This document shows positions 62,601-64,000 of a stretch of 64,000 bases of DNA, in pieces (within the stretch, counting starts at the first letter, position 1; the number at the start of each line of letters is the position of its first letter). Below the pieces are notes generated by a model, which saw nothing but the letters and a program-made list of their open reading frames with translations, had not been told where the DNA came from and ran no database searches. The position numbers and the translations under genes were made by a program. This DNA comes from Bacteroidetes bacterium 41-46 (GTDB lineage Bacteria; Bacteroidota; Bacteroidia; Bacteroidales; UBA932), in assembly GCA_001897515.1 (NCBI GenBank), contig MKTA01000033.1, positions 62,001-126,000 on the forward strand. The letters run 5' to 3'.

Positions 62601-63964
62601 AATTAGGTATTAGTAGATTCTTGATATCTACATACACAGGTATAATTGGTGGCGTAGATAATGATGCAAATGTGGGTATCTATAACTACGGAGCGGGAAA
62701 TATAGGGTTTTGGACGAATGGGAGCAAAAGAATGGAGTTACTCTCAACAGGTATATTAATGCTTGGAGCTAACTCGGTCTACCACTCTGGCAACTTACTC
62801 AACATCGGCACGTCGGCTTCTACTGCAAGAACTGCATTAGGATTAGGAAGTATGTCAACTGAATATGTCAGCTCTTTCTATACAAAGGCTAATATCAATA
62901 CTTTTTTCTTTTCGGATACAAGGACCATAACTCCCCAAACTTGGGGAGTAGCAACTCTTCAATTTGGATTTACTTCTATGGATTTGAACAATGGATCCCC
63001 ATATGCGGACTTCATGAGATTTGGAGGCTATGAGGATAGTTCAGGCGGAAGAAAAAATATCATTTTATTTAAAAAGTCTGAATTTGGTATAAGGCAATAT
63101 CAGGGTGATTTTGCATCCGCTACCTATAATCACGGGTATGTGGACTATTGGCATACAGGCAATCTCACCAACACCCTTTCAAATGGCTATCTGCCTTATT
63201 GGAATAATGGCAGTTTGGCAAACACACCTATAATCTATTCATCAAATTTATATCTAGGAGCAAGGACACTTATAACAGACTGGACAAACTCAATTCAGTT
63301 GGGACAATGGGACGAGGTAAACAATAGAATTGAAAGTCTTGGCCGACCGCTTTATATTACTTCTTATACAGAAGGTGTTAAGATGGGTTATGCGGGGAAT
63401 ATTGATCTTACTATTAATTCAAGTAGAAATATTGGCATAGGCTATACAAACAGATATGAGAAATTTGCTGTCAACGGCAGTGGATATTTTAATAGTCACC
63501 TATCTATAGGAGGTTCACACGATGTTTATTCTCAGGTATTTATTAATAGTACTTTTGGAACGACTAATAACGCAGCATTAAGATTAATCTATCAGGGCAG
63601 CCTGTCGGGACTAGGGGAAGTAGCGATGCTGGCCCATAGAAATAGTCAATGGTCCTTAATATATGGCGATACTGTAGGTTCATCTCTTAACTGGGGATTA
63701 TATATACAAGGTAATAAACCAAATTATTTAGGTGGAGCATTAGCTATTTCAGGCGCATTTTCAGGCGCAACTACTGTTGTCACCTCCTCTTACATAGAGT
63801 CCTCTTCTTACCTCAAAGGAACCTCAGTAAAAATCGGAGCAAATTGGGAAGCTATACCGAATGGAAGTGATTTGGAACTTAAATACGGAGGTGTGCTGAA
63901 AGCTAAACTTGACCCTTCTGGCAACATCACAGCAGTAGGTGGAATAACTTGTTTCGCAATTTAA
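59672..63964 (+). CDS. Long tail fibre/receptor-binding protein with HxH repeats
   Basis: The 1430-residue protein has a beta-rich N-terminal region, then from residue about 410 repeated units such as HTHTWESITGKPLAFTPSAH, SHTKSQITDFAHTHLWADIT and PTSFTPSAHSHND. HxH pairs hold iron in the trimeric T4 fibre tip and similar sites are likely here. A LPLTGGTISGGLTLTGG unit and a long beta-rich C-terminal part follow. The chosen start is ATG 59672 (a GTG at 59666 is possible). It contains an exact 69-bp duplication. Confidence 0.88.
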   Translation: MATILQSPDQYSFVGNIKNIIVSTNSQIVFQLKYGSEILIDSSYIPDLNDKVEIDIEKIVKDALSSDIPESGEITTRSFQEFSFKIGSGLEQVFYAFEGGVDTTISPSWFAENFLTWQPQTSYVTWNQPQFLSYIALAACSLKVKGYFADGTNQTILFGALAANKVNTANLQYSSLPAKFSDKQPAYIDVWTENASGQRLSYIQRFVLKNTTADDNCFLFKNSLGAWDSVVFTGAIKNEASSDVKTFTQDDTTHEYQVDLAEKYYKNTGYLLSDKHRIWISEFFKTNERYFLSHRGYFEKLTVLSSTINSQKSNPSSYNFTFSLSRSTKYLNLPRVEAPEAPLEIVDPAGELFFLAPRLSEFTSAEFVDEFILPVQSPYEQSWKKMSLGALKQGILNSISEITSPLAHTHTWESITGKPLAFTPSAHNHDISEVVSLSNALSSKEPGLGNPQTDGQILASTVAGVRSWVSRYVLPVATAAVLGGVMVGTGLNANAQGVLSHSDFSIETGIGGALGHIKASERTAWNSHKDDSDKHLSVEERAYFNKLKTYLKFAVDNSSMYSTLNFYSESGVSAFGIGTGGSSGGVGVNVINDLVHSAYNSSEVLSAYQGYVLKGLIDTKSSLGHTHSWSEITNKPATFTPSTHSHTKSQITDFAHTHLWADITDKPTSFTPSAHSHNDLYYTETEIANFFSGTVAIAGYNKSNWDTAHGWGNHASAGYASASALNNHINNTSLHLSVAEREYLTKLISYLKISADNSSMYSTLNFYSESGVSAFGIGSGSSSGGGADLYNGLDKNVPGMALDAYQGYVLMGLVDSKEPAFVKNTAFNKSFGASAGMVAEGNHTHTFASLTSKPTTVDGYYISDAIYFNQNIDITTNNNYRHYGYGYSGNGWVATGAALTFGANGSYYALIQATQDNIWYNYTYNGAKGAWRSLWHSGNFNPSSYLPLTGGTISGGLTLTGGLTSNGTGAPYWVARQLGISRFLISTYTGIIGGVDNDANVGIYNYGAGNIGFWTNGSKRMELLSTGILMLGANSVYHSGNLLNIGTSASTARTALGLGSMSTEYVSSFYTKANINTFFFSDTRTITPQTWGVATLQFGFTSMDLNNGSPYADFMRFGGYEDSSGGRKNIILFKKSEFGIRQYQGDFASATYNHGYVDYWHTGNLTNTLSNGYLPYWNNGSLANTPIIYSSNLYLGARTLITDWTNSIQLGQWDEVNNRIESLGRPLYITSYTEGVKMGYAGNIDLTINSSRNIGIGYTNRYEKFAVNGSGYFNSHLSIGGSHDVYSQVFINSTFGTTNNAALRLIYQGSLSGLGEVAMLAHRNSQWSLIYGDTVGSSLNWGLYIQGNKPNYLGGALAISGAFSGATTVVTSSYIESSSYLKGTSVKIGANWEAIPNGSDLELKYGGVLKAKLDPSGNITAVGGITCFAI
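61337..62005 (+). repeat. Exact 69-bp direct repeat in the fibre gene
   Basis: The bases 61337-61405 recur without change at 61937-62005, exactly 600 bp (200 codons) later. They encode DNSSMYSTLNFYSESGVSAF and the start of GIG. Sequence between the copies differs, so the unit was copied as a domain rather than as a simple tandem. Confidence 0.95.
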
Positions 63965-63975
63965 TAATAAAAGGT

Positions 63976-64000
63976 ATGGCATTAGGACAAACAAATATAA
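63976..64000 (+). CDS. Start of a further phage protein, cut by the window edge
   Basis: ATG 63976 begins MALGQTNI, an opening that I recognise from a small protein family common after fibre genes in Bacteroides phages. Only eight residues are visible, so the function cannot be given. Confidence 0.5.

Larger units (their letters stand above)
28830..64000 (+). mobile_element. Temperate tailed-phage genome (prophage), right end outside the window
   Basis: Directly after tRNA-Arg come a tyrosine integrase, a leftward repressor block, rightward early regulators, and a full head-tail module (protease, capsid, terminase, portal, tape measure, baseplate, fibre) continuing past the right edge. At least 35 kb belong to the element. 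Most late reading frames appear intact, suggesting a prophage that is or recently was functional. The lysis genes and the right attachment site are not in the window. The content resembles temperate Bacteroides siphoviruses; this comparison is from memory. Confidence 0.93.

Overview
The window is a piece of a Bacteroidales-type (phylum Bacteroidota) chromosome with a prophage integrated beside a tRNA gene. The assignment rests on promoters of the Bacteroidota type (TAnnTTTG -7 boxes, several placed just upstream of start codons), on host proteins typical of the phylum (DUF349 protein, DUF6913 protein, THUMP-like methyltransferase, a 30-residue AURKAIP1/COX24-type basic protein, large YidC), and on a Bacteroides-style tyrosine recombinase. 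Family and genus cannot be fixed from the sequence alone.

Positions 1-28,829 are ordinary core chromosome: trmD (cut by the window edge), a DUF349 protein, yidC, a YggS-type PLP protein, ung and lon, an HU protein with a tiny basic ribosomal-type protein, RNase G, a three-gene minus-strand group (MATE exporter, GT39-like glycosyltransferase, SAM methyltransferase), a phosphohexomutase, a second minus-strand group (two secreted C1 peptidases, pssA, a soluble PAS/GAF histidine kinase), queE, a ClpB that lacks its N-terminal domain, an acyl-CoA ligase, a DUF6913-TPR-DUF368 group and tRNA-Arg(UCU) with its own promoter and terminator.

From about 28,830 to the right edge lies a temperate tailed-phage genome; its right end is outside the window. 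It starts with an integrase, followed on the minus strand by a lysogeny-strand cargo block (HicA-like protein, HicB-like larger protein, secreted DUF4177-like protein, DnaQ-BRCT exonuclease) and a CI-like repressor. A divergent control region with paired 12-bp repeats separates this from the rightward early genes (Cro-like and LuxR-type regulators, many small unknowns, one probable replication protein carrying internal 17-bp repeats). After an intergenic block of 11-bp tandem repeats the late genes begin: S49 prohead protease, a capsid protein with an acidic N-terminal scaffold-like arm, a tail-tube-like protein, a gene split by a possible -1 frameshift at an A9 run, a ParB-methyltransferase fusion, terminase, portal, connectors, tape measure, baseplate and a long fibre with HxH repeats. 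The capsid cassette lies before the terminase-portal cassette, the reverse of the textbook order.

The most interesting items are the four-gene cargo block between integrase and repressor, the A9 frameshift site, the 11-bp tandem repeats at the early/late junction, the hairpin that covers the protease start codon, the integrase operator palindrome, and the N-domain-less ClpB. None could be compared with databases here; names rest on motif recognition.
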